From an uncultured Lachnospiraceae bacterium (lineage in GTDB: Bacteria > Bacillota > Clostridia > Lachnospirales > Lachnospiraceae): 64,000 bases of DNA. The notes beneath the pieces are model-generated. The model was not told where the DNA came from. It worked only from the letters and a program-made list of their open reading frames with translations, and did not search any database. A program made the translations under genes and the position numbers. The stretch is from contig CALWLI010000018.1 in assembly GCA_944381485.1 (NCBI GenBank), forward strand, positions 43,924 through 107,923. The letters run 5' to 3'. Shown piece by piece: positions 33,021 through 42,010 of this stretch (position 1 is its first letter; each line of letters starts with the position of its first letter).

Positions 33021-34310
33021 TTATTCTATATTTTGCCGATCCGAAGAATTTTTTGTTTTTTTGTCAGGCAGTATAAGCTTTACCTTTTCGACCCTGGTCT
33101 TGTCCGCCCGGTCGATTATAAAGAGAAGATCTCCATCACTGACCTTTTCTCCTGTGTCAGGGAAATGGTTCAAAAGTCCTGTCACATATCCTCCCAGAGA
33201 GTCAAAATCCTCTGAATAAAGCTCAAGTCCCAATCTCTCGTTGATGTCATTCAGCTTCATTGCGCCGTCTATAAGGAAGGCATTTTCTGAAAGACAGACG
33301 AAATCTTCGTCCTCGTCATCATCATACTCATCCCTAATCTCTCCCACCAGCTCCTCCAGCATATCCTCGAGAGTGATCATTCCCACAGTAGAGCCGTACT
33401 CGTTGAGGACTATGATAACATTTGCCGTGGATTTCCTCATCTCCGTTATGAGCTTGGACACCTTTTTGTATTCATAAGTGTAGAGAGGTTCTCTCATAAG
33501 CTTTCTTATGGAGAATTCGTCTTTATTCTCAACCCTCATCATATCCTTCAGATTGAGAACTCCGATTATATTGTCTGTGTCATCTTCATAGACAGGTAAC
33601 CTCGAATAGAGCTCTGTTTTAAATACAGCAAGCACATCGTCATAGCTGTCTTCCACATCCACAACAGTCATATCGACTCTGGGAACCATGATATCCTTTG
33701 CAGTCTGATCGCCAAAATCAAACACATTAGTTATCATCTGCTTTTCGTCAGTTTCAATGACTCCCTCCTCATGGCTCATGTCCACCATGGTCCTGAGCTC
33801 CTCCTCAGTGATTATCTCCTTTTCCTTAGTTGGATCTATCCTGAGAAGCTTCATAACACCCTTGGAAAGTAAGCCTACTATCCAAACGACCGGGGTGAAT
33901 ATTTTCATGAGAAGGCCTATGTACTTAGCGTAGACAAGGGCTATCTTATCAGCGTGTATAGTTGCAGCTGTTTTGGGGGTTATTTCTCCAAAAAGCAAGA
34001 CCAGCAAAGTAAGTATTCCTGTTCCAAGACCTATGTAGGCGTTTCCGAAAAGCTCGGTGCAAAAAACCGTAGCCACGGCAGAGGCGGAAAGATTCACTAT
34101 ATTGTTGCCGATCAAAACTGTAGAGAGCATCTTTGACTGGTTATCCAGTATCTTAAGAACTGTCTTGGCATTATAGTTTCCCTCCTCCGCAAGGTTCTTC
34201 ATTCTGATCTTATTTGCGGATGTGAGAGCCGTCTCGGCTGAAGAAAAGAATGCCGACAAAGCAAGCAATATCAAAATTGCCGCCAATTGTAACCCCGAGG
34301 TACTGTCCAT
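33021..34310 (-). CDS. CNNM/CBS-domain membrane protein (hemolysin C / CorC type)
   Basis: A 429-residue protein with an N-terminal CNNM membrane domain of three to four helices (FFSSAETALTS, IGNNIVNLSAS), a CBS pair (about residues 200-325; PRVDMTVVDVED, NVIIVLNEYGSTVGMITLED) and a C-terminal CorC/HlyC domain. Relatives are implicated in Mg2+ or Co2+ efflux; the hemolysin name is historical. It lies between trmD and rplS, genes that are normally adjacent. A TATAAT box lies in the 80-base gap upstream, so it may be expressed separately. Confidence 0.88.
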   Translation of the reverse strand: MDSTSGLQLAAILILLALSAFFSSAETALTSANKIRMKNLAEEGNYNAKTVLKILDNQSKMLSTVLIGNNIVNLSASAVATVFCTELFGNAYIGLGTGILTLLVLLFGEITPKTAATIHADKIALVYAKYIGLLMKIFTPVVWIVGLLSKGVMKLLRIDPTKEKEIITEEELRTMVDMSHEEGVIETDEKQMITNVFDFGDQTAKDIMVPRVDMTVVDVEDSYDDVLAVFKTELYSRLPVYEDDTDNIIGVLNLKDMMRVENKDEFSIRKLMREPLYTYEYKKVSKLITEMRKSTANVIIVLNEYGSTVGMITLEDMLEELVGEIRDEYDDDEDEDFVCLSENAFLIDGAMKLNDINERLGLELYSEDFDSLGGYVTGLLNHFPDTGEKVSDGDLLFIIDRADKTRVEKVKLILPDKKTKNSSDRQNIE

Positions 34311-34390
34311 TTAAAAAAATCACACTCCTTTAAATAAATAAAATTTCAATCAATTATACTATAAAGCTTTCTTTGAATAAAGCATTATTT

Positions 34391-35143
34391 TTAATTGTCT
34401 TTCCTGTCAGACTCAAGCTCTCTCAAAAAGGCTCTCTCCTTATCGCTTAAATCAGCTTCAGGAAGGAGATCGGGTCTGACCTTAAGAGTCCTCTCTATAG
34501 AGCGCTCTCTCCTCCACTTCTCGATATTTGCATGATGTCCTGAGAGAAGGATGGAAGGCACACTCAAGCCTCTGTACTCCACAGGTCTTGTATACTGAGG
34601 GTATTCCAGAAGATTATCGTGGAAACTCTCTATGTCAGCAGACTCTTCCTTTCCGAGGACTCCCGGGACCAGTCTGGATATGCAGTCCATCATTATCATT
34701 GCAGGCAGTTCTCCCCCTGTCAGGACGTAATCGCCTATGGAGACATTTTCCGTTTCAAGAAGCTCAAGGGCTCTCTCATCCACGCCTTCGTAGTGGCCAC
34801 ACAAAAAGATGATATTTTCATCCTTTGCATATTCTGAGGCGAGCTTCTGATTAAAAACCTTCCCCTGAGGTGTCAGGTATATCACTCTGGGCTTTTTTTC
34901 AGTCTCACCTATTTTTTTCATGACAGCTTCATAGCAATCACAAATAGGCTGTGCCTGCATAACCATGCCTGCACCGCCTCCGTAGGGATAGTCATCCACA
35001 TGGCCGTGTTTTTCATTTGTATAGTCCCGTATGTTGAAGGTCTCCACACTTATGACACCGCTCTGGAGAGCGCGTCCGGTGATACTTGTCTTCATTCCCT
35101 CCATTATCATTTCAGGGAACAATGTCATTACATAAAAATTCAT
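34391..35143 (-). CDS. trmD: tRNA (guanine-N1)-methyltransferase TrmD
   Basis: TrmD methylates G37 of tRNAs with G at position 36, which prevents frameshifting. The 250-residue product is a SPOUT enzyme with the trefoil-knot motifs YPYGGGAGMVMQ and SIGDYVLTGGELP. The ATG follows directly on the rimM stop (TAGTGATG). The order rpsP-khpA-rimM-trmD is standard. Confidence 0.97.
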   Translation of the reverse strand: MNFYVMTLFPEMIMEGMKTSITGRALQSGVISVETFNIRDYTNEKHGHVDDYPYGGGAGMVMQAQPICDCYEAVMKKIGETEKKPRVIYLTPQGKVFNQKLASEYAKDENIIFLCGHYEGVDERALELLETENVSIGDYVLTGGELPAMIMMDCISRLVPGVLGKEESADIESFHDNLLEYPQYTRPVEYRGLSVPSILLSGHHANIEKWRRERSIERTLKVRPDLLPEADLSDKERAFLRELESDRKDN

Positions 35144-35145
35144 CA

Positions 35146-35658
35146 CTACAGATCCAAAAGTCCGTCTAAAAGTCTGACTGTCATCTTCTCGTTTTCAACG
35201 TCGATAGAGAGTACGCAGGACTTTATGGCAGGGATCAAGAGGTCTTTTTTACCCTCTCTCTTTACGGTATATACATCGTTAGCTCCGGTCTCAATGACAT
35301 CTCTCACCTCTCCCAGAAGCTCTCCATCCTCGGTATATACCTTCATGCCCAATATATCCGCGATATAGTACTCGCCTTCCTCAAGCTTGTCTCCGTGTTC
35401 TCTGTCCACGTAGAGCTCAGCTCCCTTGTACTTCTCTATATCATTTATATTGTCTATGCCCTTGAATTTAAGTATGACCAGATTTTTGAAATATCTGACT
35501 CTCTCAATCTCAAGCTCCAGCTCCTCCTTCTTTGACACGAGGACCAGCTTTTCAATACTCTCAAATCTTTCAGGGCTTCCTGTGGTGGGGAAAACTTTTA
35601 CCTCACCTCGTATTCCGTGGGTAGTTGTTATAACGCCCACTCTCAGCAAATCATTCAT
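35146..35658 (-). CDS. rimM: 16S rRNA processing protein RimM
   Basis: RimM binds S19 and assists 30S head assembly. The 170-residue product has the N-terminal GVITTTHGIRGEVKV segment and a C-terminal PRC-barrel (YYIADILGMKVYTEDGELLGEV). It is four bases upstream of trmD. Confidence 0.95.
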   Translation of the reverse strand: MNDLLRVGVITTTHGIRGEVKVFPTTGSPERFESIEKLVLVSKKEELELEIERVRYFKNLVILKFKGIDNINDIEKYKGAELYVDREHGDKLEEGEYYIADILGMKVYTEDGELLGEVRDVIETGANDVYTVKREGKKDLLIPAIKSCVLSIDVENEKMTVRLLDGLLDL

Positions 35659-35705
35659 ATTTCACCGCTTATTTTATTTTTGAATAAAGTAAAGTGGATA
35701 TTTCA

Positions 35706-35933
35706 TTACTGAATATCCACAATTACCTTTACTCTGTCTTTAGATGCCGCAGCGTTCATTACCGCACGTATAGCCTTAGCGATGCGTCCCGATTTGCCGA
35801 TAACCTTACCCATATCGGACCGGGCTACCGACAACTTCAGGATGACTGTATCTCCCGATATCTCCTCAGTGACAGTCACTTCCTCAGGGCTGTCCACGAG
35901 AGCTCCGGCTATGATCTCTAAAAGTTCCTTCAT
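35706..35933 (-). CDS. khpA: KH-domain RNA-binding protein KhpA (YlqC)
   Basis: A 75-residue single-KH RNA chaperone. The GxxG loop is in VIGKSGRIAKAIR. Homologues act with KhpB in RNA binding and influence cell elongation in streptococci. The ATG has GAGG eight bases upstream; a GTG three codons earlier overlaps that site and is rejected. It lies between rpsP and rimM as usual. Confidence 0.93.
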   Translation of the reverse strand: MKELLEIIAGALVDSPEEVTVTEEISGDTVILKLSVARSDMGKVIGKSGRIAKAIRAVMNAAASKDRVKVIVDIQ

Positions 35934-35956
35934 CAAAGTCACCTCGAATAGGTTGA

Positions 35957-36202
35957 TTACTTGCTGATCTCTGCGATCTTAAGAAGCTTGGCAACTGTCT
36001 CAGTAGGCTGAGCACCTGTAGCGAGCCACTTCTTGGCAGCCTCTGCGTCTATCTTGATAACGCTGGGCTCCTGATTAGGATCGTAGTATCCGATCTCTTC
36101 GATGAATCTTCCGTTTCTGGGTGAGCGTGAGTCCGCAACGATTACCCTGTAGAAAGGTCTCTTCTTCTGTCCGATACGTCTTAATCTGATTTTAACTGCC
36201 AT
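35957..36202 (-). CDS. rpsP: 30S ribosomal protein S16
   Basis: The 81-residue protein begins [19 protein letters not shown], a typical S16. A GAGGA site precedes the ATG; in-frame codons further upstream are not needed. It is the first ribosomal gene after ffh. Confidence 0.97.
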   Translation of the reverse strand: MAVKIRLRRIGQKKRPFYRVIVADSRSPRNGRFIEEIGYYDPNQEPSVIKIDAEAAKKWLATGAQPTETVAKLLKIAEISK

Positions 36203-36278
36203 TGTTTTTTTCCTCCTCAAATATGCTGAATTTGATTGTAATTAATTTATATTCACGGTAAAACCGGAATTATAGTGA

Positions 36279-37661
36279 TTAAAAGGGAAATCTCCTTCCC
36301 ATGCGTCCGCCTGAAAGACCTCCCAATCCTCCAAGCATTCCGCCCATGCCGCCTTTTCCGCGCTTGCCCATAGCTCCGCTCATCTGCTTCATCATCTTCT
36401 TCATCTGCTCAAACTGCTTTACTATGCGGTTAACCTCCGAGATATCCGTTCCGGAACCCTTGGCTATGCGCTGTTTTCTTGACGGATTGAGAACAGAGGG
36501 ATTCTGTCTCTCCTCCCGAGTCATTGAAAGGATTATGGCCTCTACTCTGTCCATCTGCTTTTCATCTATGTCCACATTCTTCATAGCGGACATTCCCGGG
36601 ATCATTCCAAGTATTGTTGAAAGTCCTCCCAGTTTTTTCATCTGCCGCATCTGGTCAAGAAAATCGTCAAAGTTGAACTCCGCCTTCCTCAGGCGTCTCT
36701 CCATCTCCTTGGCCTTATCCTCGTCCACCTCCTGCTGAGCCTTTTCTATGAGAGAAAGTATGTCTCCCATGCCGAGGATCCTTCCCGCCATCCTGTCCGG
36801 GTAAAATTCCTGCAGGTCTGTAAGCTTTTCACCCATACCTGCATAATATATAGGTTTTCCCGTTACAGCTCTTATGGAGAGTGCGGCTCCGCCTCTGGTG
36901 TCTCCGTCAAGCTTTGTTATGATTATTCCGTCTATTCCAACCTTATCGGAAAACGTTTGAGCCACATTTACGGCGTCCTGACCGGTCATGGCATCCACAG
37001 TGAGCACAGTATAATCGATCTTTACTGAGGATTTAATGTTGCAGAGCTCCTCCATCATATTCTCGTCTATGTGCAGACGTCCTGCCGTATCAAATATGAT
37101 GACGTTAAAGCCGTTCTTCCCCGCGTACTCATAGGATTCACAGGCGATCTTTACAGGGTCATTGCAGCCCTCAAGAGAGAACACACTGAGTCCCAGCTTC
37201 TCTCCGTTTACCTGCAGCTGCTTTACTGCGGCGGGCCTGTAGACATCGCAGGCAACAAGAAGTACCTTCCTTCCTGCGGATTTGAATCTGGATCCGAGCT
37301 TTGCCGCGGTAGTGGTCTTACCTGCACCCTGAAGTCCGACCATCATTATTCCTGTTATCTCAGGCAGCGGAAGGAGCTTGATATTGACGGGATCCTTTCC
37401 CATCATCTCAACCAGCTCTTCGTTTACTATCTTTATGACCATCTGTGCGGGAGTCAGTGAATTCATGACCTCCTCGCCGACAGCCCTCTCCTGACAGTCT
37501 TTGATGAACTGCTTTACTACCTTGAAGTTTACATCCGCCTCCAAGAGAGCAAGCTTTACTTCTTTGAGGGCCGATTTTACATCTTCCTCGCTGAGCTTTC
37601 CCTTGCCTCTGAGATTCTTGAATATGTTTTGAAGTTTTTCCGATAAACTCTCAAATGCCAT
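36279..37661 (-). CDS. ffh: Signal recognition particle protein Ffh
   Basis: The GTPase of the signal recognition particle. The 460-residue product has the N domain, the G domain (G1 GLQGAGKTTT, DTAGR, TKLDG) and the Met-rich M domain (from about residue 325) with the RNA-binding SRKQRIAKGSG loop and a Met/Gly-rich tail. It follows ylxM by six bases. Its receptor gene, ftsY, lies about 14 kb away on the far side of the inserted island. Confidence 0.97.
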   Translation of the reverse strand: MAFESLSEKLQNIFKNLRGKGKLSEEDVKSALKEVKLALLEADVNFKVVKQFIKDCQERAVGEEVMNSLTPAQMVIKIVNEELVEMMGKDPVNIKLLPLPEITGIMMVGLQGAGKTTTAAKLGSRFKSAGRKVLLVACDVYRPAAVKQLQVNGEKLGLSVFSLEGCNDPVKIACESYEYAGKNGFNVIIFDTAGRLHIDENMMEELCNIKSSVKIDYTVLTVDAMTGQDAVNVAQTFSDKVGIDGIIITKLDGDTRGGAALSIRAVTGKPIYYAGMGEKLTDLQEFYPDRMAGRILGMGDILSLIEKAQQEVDEDKAKEMERRLRKAEFNFDDFLDQMRQMKKLGGLSTILGMIPGMSAMKNVDIDEKQMDRVEAIILSMTREERQNPSVLNPSRKQRIAKGSGTDISEVNRIVKQFEQMKKMMKQMSGAMGKRGKGGMGGMLGGLGGLSGGRMGRRFPF

Positions 37662-37667
37662 AGTGAT

Positions 37668-37931
37668 TTAATTACCTTTCGCCTCGGCCTCATCCCCCTT
37701 ATCCTTGAGGAAGTTCTCAAGAAGGTGAAGCTTTGATTCATAAGTCTCAAGCTGCTTGTCACATCTCTTTATAATGTCATGGACAGCCTGTCTGCTTATG
37801 CCCTGCTCCTCGGCTATCTCCGATAGAGACATGTCATTTGTGACCAGCTCTCCGTATACAGCTCTCTGGTGCTCCGTAAGGAGCTCTCCGTAAAAATCAT
37901 ACAGCATTCCCTGTCTGACTATTTTTTCCAT
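37668..37931 (-). CDS. ylxM: YlxM/p13 family helix-turn-helix protein
   Basis: An 87-residue SRP-associated DNA-binding-like protein with a sigma-70 region 4-type helix-turn-helix ([19 protein letters not shown]). Homologues stimulate SRP GTPases in streptococci. The ATG aligns with the usual YlxM start (MEKxxRxxxLxDFY). A strong promoter ends so close to this ATG that the transcript would have a leader of only about four bases. There is no Shine-Dalgarno site. Confidence 0.9.
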   Translation of the reverse strand: MEKIVRQGMLYDFYGELLTEHQRAVYGELVTNDMSLSEIAEEQGISRQAVHDIIKRCDKQLETYESKLHLLENFLKDKGDEAEAKGN

Positions 37932-37941
37932 AACAGGTTGT

Positions 37942-37970
37942 AATATACACGAAACAGGGAGGGGTGTCAA
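37942..37970 (-). promoter_or_regulatory. Strong promoter immediately upstream of ylxM-ffh
   Basis: TTGACA (37965-37970) and TATATT (37942-37947) are 17 bases apart. The predicted start is about four bases before the ylxM ATG, giving a near-leaderless mRNA. It supplies transcription to ylxM-ffh downstream of the island. Confidence 0.75.
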
Positions 37971-38019
37971 GTAGTTTTTCTTTACACCTCTCCCCTTCAC
38001 GCTTATATAATCTCTTTAT

Positions 38020-38391
38020 TTATTCTTTCTTCAGTCGTTCCGATATCTCTTCGCACAGTATATCAAGCTTTTCAAACAATTCTCTTTTTATATCCTCGTC
38101 AAATTTTTCATAATGTATGCCACAGGATACCGTTACAACGCATCCTCTCTCTGAAGAGAGTTTTTTTGCACAGTATTCGGCCACAAGGCCGTCTCTATGT
38201 CCTGCTACATTGATTACGGATACAGTTGAACTCATCTTGTCTCTGTCACTTATTCCGGGATGCGGAACAGCCAGAGCTGTACAGCCTATATGCGGTCTGT
38301 CTCCTCCGAAAATACATACTGAGGCATCTTCTCCGGCCATTGTTAACGTCAAACTCAAATTAAGTTTATCAACCGAAAAATCAAAATCCAT
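38020..38391 (-). CDS. lpdD: LpdD-like prenylated-flavin chaperone
   Basis: A 123-residue protein with the LpdD pattern: GGDRPHIGCTALAVP followed by SSTVSVINVAGHRDG. LpdD was found with gallate decarboxylase genes in lactobacilli, and the family is now described as helping prenyl-FMN loading or function of UbiD enzymes. The ATG overlaps the end of ubiX by 11 bases (GGAATGGATTTTGA) and has GGAG upstream. Its presence points to a hydroxyarylic-acid-type decarboxylase rather than the ubiquinone or menaquinone pathway enzyme. Confidence 0.78.
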   Translation of the reverse strand: MDFDFSVDKLNLSLTLTMAGEDASVCIFGGDRPHIGCTALAVPHPGISDRDKMSSTVSVINVAGHRDGLVAEYCAKKLSSERGCVVTVSCGIHYEKFDEDIKRELFEKLDILCEEISERLKKE

Positions 38392-38956
38392 TCCTTTCTC
38401 CCGTCCAAATCCTATAGTCCTTGTCATTAATCCCTATGTATCTTAATATCTTTCCAACGATCTGTTCTTCCATATCTTCAATGCTCAGCGGCCTGTGGTA
38501 GTATGTCATTACAGGAGGTAGGATCACAGCTCCCATTTCCGCCAAAGAGAGCATGTTCCTCAAATGTATGCTGCTGAGAGGGGTCTCTCTCACAGCAAGG
38601 ATCAGAGGTCTTTTTTCTTTAAGCATCACATCAGCCGCTCTGAGAAGCAGATTTTCGGAGTATCCGCAGCTGATACCTGCAAGTGTCTTCATACTGCATG
38701 GAAGGACTACCATGGAGTCGGCATCAAAGCTTCCGCTGGCAATGTCAGCCCAAATCATATCAATAGAATAATTCACATCAGCCAAGGCTTTTATCTTGTC
38801 AATCTCAATACCGGTTTCCGTCTCTGCTGTGATCTCGGCTCCTCTTGTCATTATCAGGAAGGTTTTTATATCAGGAATATCCCTAAGTTTTTTCAGCAAG
38901 GCAACAGCAATAGGTATTCCTGATGCCCCGCTGACTCCTACTATAATTTTTTTCAT
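38381..38956 (-). CDS. ubiX: Flavin prenyltransferase UbiX
   Basis: UbiX makes prenylated FMN, the cofactor of UbiD. The 191-residue product begins MKKIIVGVSGASGIPIA and has the family motifs VLPCSMKTLAGI and RETPLSSIHLRNM. It is 11 bases downstream of ubiD and overlaps lpdD, so cofactor synthesis and chaperone are coupled to the decarboxylase. Confidence 0.96.
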   Translation of the reverse strand: MKKIIVGVSGASGIPIAVALLKKLRDIPDIKTFLIMTRGAEITAETETGIEIDKIKALADVNYSIDMIWADIASGSFDADSMVVLPCSMKTLAGISCGYSENLLLRAADVMLKEKRPLILAVRETPLSSIHLRNMLSLAEMGAVILPPVMTYYHRPLSIEDMEEQIVGKILRYIGINDKDYRIWTGERNGF

Positions 38957-38967
38957 TATAAAATCAC

Positions 38968-40452
38968 CTACTCCTCATAATCGGGAAGCCACTTTTTAGG
39001 ATCTGTCTCCATAAAAGGTGCTCTCTTGAACCTATCCTTCATATCAAAGGGTATGGTGCAGTCAAATATGGTTTTGCAGGATATTCCCCTGTCTCTTATA
39101 CTGTCTGAATACTGAGGATTAGATGAGGGATCCAGAGGATGGCACCTTACTCCCGGAATCGTTATTATGTCTTTGTCTCCTTGGAACCTTGTGTTCATGG
39201 CCCACAATACATCATTAGAGTCAAAGATGTCCACGTCATCATCCACCAGTATCACATGCTTTAACTCAGGAAATGCGGAAAAAGCCAACAGGGCTGCCTG
39301 GCGCTGACGGCCTTCATCTGTGTGGTCTTTCTTCCTGAATTGCAATACAGCCATGTATTTTCCTCCGCCAGACCTGTGAGCATATACTCCTGTAAGTCTT
39401 CCAGGCATGGCCTTCTCTATCATTCCGTAAATACTTGCCTCTGTAGGAAGCCCCGCCATATTCACATGCTCCTCCGAAGGTCCTATGCAAGTCTGCATTA
39501 TAGGATTTTTTCTGCAGGTCACAGCCTTTACCTTTATAAGTCTGCATTCACTGCTTGCCGGACCGTTATATCCCGGAAATTCAGGCATGGCATAGCCTGT
39601 ATGGCTGTTTTTATCCTCAACCACCATCACCCCGGGCTGTATCTCTCCCTCGATCACATACTCGGCATTGGCAATGGCATTTTCTTTTATTGTAAGGCAG
39701 GGTGTAAGCTCCACAGCCTTTCCCCTGAGGGCTCCCGCAATTGAAAGCTCATTGAATCCCAGAGGTGTTGTGGGAGGTTCAAAGCAGGAAAGTATTTCTA
39801 TTGCAGGATCCACTCCGATAGAGATAGAGATCGGGAGAGGTATGCCAAGCTCTGAAGCCCTGTCCGCCATTGCACCTATATGTCTTGATCCCGGCATTAA
39901 GAAGATAGAGAGTTCATCTCTGCCTTGAACGCACATTCTGTGAATGGTTATATCACTTACCCCTGTGTCCGGGTGGGTTGCATAGCACATGCCCATAGTT
40001 ATAAAAGGTCCTGCGTCTATGGGAGTGTTAGTAGGCGCGGGAACAAGCTTTCTCAGGTCAAAATCAGGATCCGCGGCTAAATGTATCACCTCCCTGCATT
40101 TGGGGCTCTCGCTGACGACAACAGGAGCTATAGGGTTATTTACGCAGTTATATATTACCTTGGGAAGATCAAGCTGACTGCACCCGAAAAAGGCTGCCAC
40201 TCGCTTGCGGCTTCCCAAAAGACCGATAAGAACACGTGCATCGGGAAATCCCTTCACATTATTGAATATCATTGCGGGTCCATTCACCCGGGTTGGACGT
40301 CGCACAGTACCTCCCGCTCCCACATATCTGTATACCCCTGCCAGCTCTGCCATGGGATCCACCGCTTCATCCGTTTCCACCAATTCATTTTTCATTTCTT
40401 TGAGAAGCTGAAGCGCTGAGCGAAGATCTGTTACCTCTTTATTTGCTGTCAT
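38968..40452 (-). CDS. ubiD: UbiD family prenyl-FMN-dependent (de)carboxylase, hydroxyarylic acid type
   Basis: A 494-residue UbiD enzyme, which reversibly decarboxylates aromatic or alpha,beta-unsaturated acids using prenylated FMN. The central segment VVEDKNSHTGYAMPEFPGYN carries the acidic active-site residues in the form typical of the LpdC/ShdC group (non-oxidative hydroxyarylic acid decarboxylases) rather than classic E. coli UbiD. ISIGVDPAIEI and GSRHIG lie upstream in the fold. I chose the ATG 11 bases after AAGGAG; an upstream extension would be coded by a terminator hairpin. Substrate not determinable from sequence. Confidence 0.92.
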   Translation of the reverse strand: MTANKEVTDLRSALQLLKEMKNELVETDEAVDPMAELAGVYRYVGAGGTVRRPTRVNGPAMIFNNVKGFPDARVLIGLLGSRKRVAAFFGCSQLDLPKVIYNCVNNPIAPVVVSESPKCREVIHLAADPDFDLRKLVPAPTNTPIDAGPFITMGMCYATHPDTGVSDITIHRMCVQGRDELSIFLMPGSRHIGAMADRASELGIPLPISISIGVDPAIEILSCFEPPTTPLGFNELSIAGALRGKAVELTPCLTIKENAIANAEYVIEGEIQPGVMVVEDKNSHTGYAMPEFPGYNGPASSECRLIKVKAVTCRKNPIMQTCIGPSEEHVNMAGLPTEASIYGMIEKAMPGRLTGVYAHRSGGGKYMAVLQFRKKDHTDEGRQRQAALLAFSAFPELKHVILVDDDVDIFDSNDVLWAMNTRFQGDKDIITIPGVRCHPLDPSSNPQYSDSIRDRGISCKTIFDCTIPFDMKDRFKRAPFMETDPKKWLPDYEE

Positions 40453-40471
40453 ATTCTGCAGTTCTCCTTTC

Positions 40472-40518
40472 AAGAAAAAACCGGCAGCCATGAAAAAACA
40501 GGAGGCTCACGGCTGCCG
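40472..40518 (-). terminator. Terminator or attenuator between FAD oxidoreductase A and ubiD
   Basis: CGGCAGCC and GGCTGCCG pair perfectly around a 21-base loop; on the minus strand GTTTTTTCTT follows. It would reduce ubiD-ubiX-lpdD transcription relative to the first two genes, unless it is controlled. Confidence 0.75.
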
Positions 40519-40530
40519 ATTTCTTATAAA

Positions 40531-41997
40531 CTATTTAACGGGGCACTCAAAAAGTATTGCGCCCTGCTTCAAAAGCATATCCTGAAGCTCGCTTACATCC
40601 TTCTCCAGCTCTCTGGGTGTTATTCCCTTCTTTATACAAAGCCCTGCGGCTGTTCCTGCAGCCTGGCCTGTAACCATGGTCTGATGCAGGTATCTCAAGT
40701 ATGCGGGCCTGTCTGTGGATACACACTTTCCTGCGGCAAGAAGATTGTCTATCTTCTTGGGTACAAGACATCTGTAGGGTATGTCATAGGATCCTCCGTC
40801 TTTGGGGAAAGCTATATCTGTCTTATAGGTGACACAGGCGTTCAAAGTATCCATTGATGAAACATGGTAAGCTCCGGCCTTAAATGAACTCTTACCTATG
40901 GTGTCTTTAAACTGCTTGCATTCCTCCACATCATCTCTTGTCAGAACATAGTCACCTACGATCCTGGGCCCTTCTCTGAGCCTAAGCTCCGTACATACCT
41001 TTGTTATGTAGGCGTGCTCAAAGCCGGGAACATAGTTCTTGAAGAATCTCCATGCTATCATATTCTGCTTGCGGCACTCTATCATACATCTTGTCAGATC
41101 CCATGCATCTGTGGGAAGCGCATGGTCAACCTGAGATGAATGCTGGAAGTGAGCCTGAATATGTCCGCCCTCCTTGGGTGTGAGGAAGAATCCCGCTCCT
41201 GAATAAGGATGCCAGTCTCCATTTTTAAAAGCCATGTCTCTCAGCTCATAAAATCCCATTATTTCGCCAAGCTCCTTAATATCATGGCACTTTGCGTACA
41301 TGTTCATTACGTCTTCCTGAGTATTTGCATCCTTGTAAGGGAATATGAGCTGACGATATGAAAACTGCTCAGGATGCTCCCTTATATATGTGAGGAGCTT
41401 GTCCCAATCGACTCCGTCAACCGTGAAGGCCAAAGTATGGGGCTGTATCTCATCTCTGCTTACACAGGCCATCTCACAGCCTGCATCCGCCGAAACATAG
41501 CCCTCTCCGGTACAGTCTATAACTATCTTTCCCTTTATGTTGTTTCTTCCGTTGGCGTTCTCAACAGTGATTCCTGTTACTGTGTCTTCCTCCTTTGTTA
41601 CGTCGACTACAAGTGTATCAAGAAGAAGATCAACTCCCTCCTCGTCCATCATCTCAAACATGAGCATTGTCCACCAATCGGGATCGATATAGGAAAAGGT
41701 GTATCCTGCCTTCTCTCTCACCTTATACCTCAAATGGGGAAGTGCATGGCCTGATTTGAAGAGTCTCTGATAAGTCTCCTCAACGATTCCACCTATATCT
41801 CTTTTTCCCTGGGGATTGAAGAGTCTTGCATAGGCGAAGCCCGGAGGGCCCGAAAGGCTCATCTGTCCGCCTATGGTACCTGTTCTCTCAACAAGGAGAG
41901 TCTTTGCTCCCGCCCTTGCGGAAGCTATGGCTGCAGCTGCACCTGAGGTGCCGGCGCCACATACTATAACATCATACAATGTATCGTAACTACCCAT
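40531..41997 (-). CDS. FAD-dependent oxidoreductase, copy A
   Basis: A 488-residue flavoprotein of the FAD_oxidored family. The N-terminal Rossmann motif VCGAGTSGAAAAIASARAGA binds FAD, followed by GGQMSLSGPPGF; the C-terminal FAD-binding segment is LLAAGKCVSTDRPAYL. The substrate is unknown; neighbouring ubiD suggests an aromatic or unsaturated acid. The ATG has GGAGG seven bases upstream; an 11-codon upstream extension overlaps the previous gene and is rejected. By hand alignment it is about 95% identical to copy B in residues 1-204 and in the last 78 residues, but much less alike near residues 205-305 and 370-397. Confidence 0.88.
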   Translation of the reverse strand: MGSYDTLYDVIVCGAGTSGAAAAIASARAGAKTLLVERTGTIGGQMSLSGPPGFAYARLFNPQGKRDIGGIVEETYQRLFKSGHALPHLRYKVREKAGYTFSYIDPDWWTMLMFEMMDEEGVDLLLDTLVVDVTKEEDTVTGITVENANGRNNIKGKIVIDCTGEGYVSADAGCEMACVSRDEIQPHTLAFTVDGVDWDKLLTYIREHPEQFSYRQLIFPYKDANTQEDVMNMYAKCHDIKELGEIMGFYELRDMAFKNGDWHPYSGAGFFLTPKEGGHIQAHFQHSSQVDHALPTDAWDLTRCMIECRKQNMIAWRFFKNYVPGFEHAYITKVCTELRLREGPRIVGDYVLTRDDVEECKQFKDTIGKSSFKAGAYHVSSMDTLNACVTYKTDIAFPKDGGSYDIPYRCLVPKKIDNLLAAGKCVSTDRPAYLRYLHQTMVTGQAAGTAAGLCIKKGITPRELEKDVSELQDMLLKQGAILFECPVK

Positions 41998-42009
41998 AAG
42001 TTTACCTCC
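40531..42009 (-). repeat. Inverted repeat arm 1 (FAD oxidoreductase gene plus RBS)
   Basis: The homologous tract runs from GGAGGTAAACTT before the ATG to the stop codon. In the last ~270 bases I count four differences from arm 2. Flanking DNA is unrelated beyond these limits. Confidence 0.85.
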
Positions 42010-42010
42010 T

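Noticed and set aside
40453-40491. Longer N terminus for UbiD starting MAAGFF
   Set aside because: The extra codons overlap the terminator hairpin; AAGGAG lies properly spaced before the downstream ATG.
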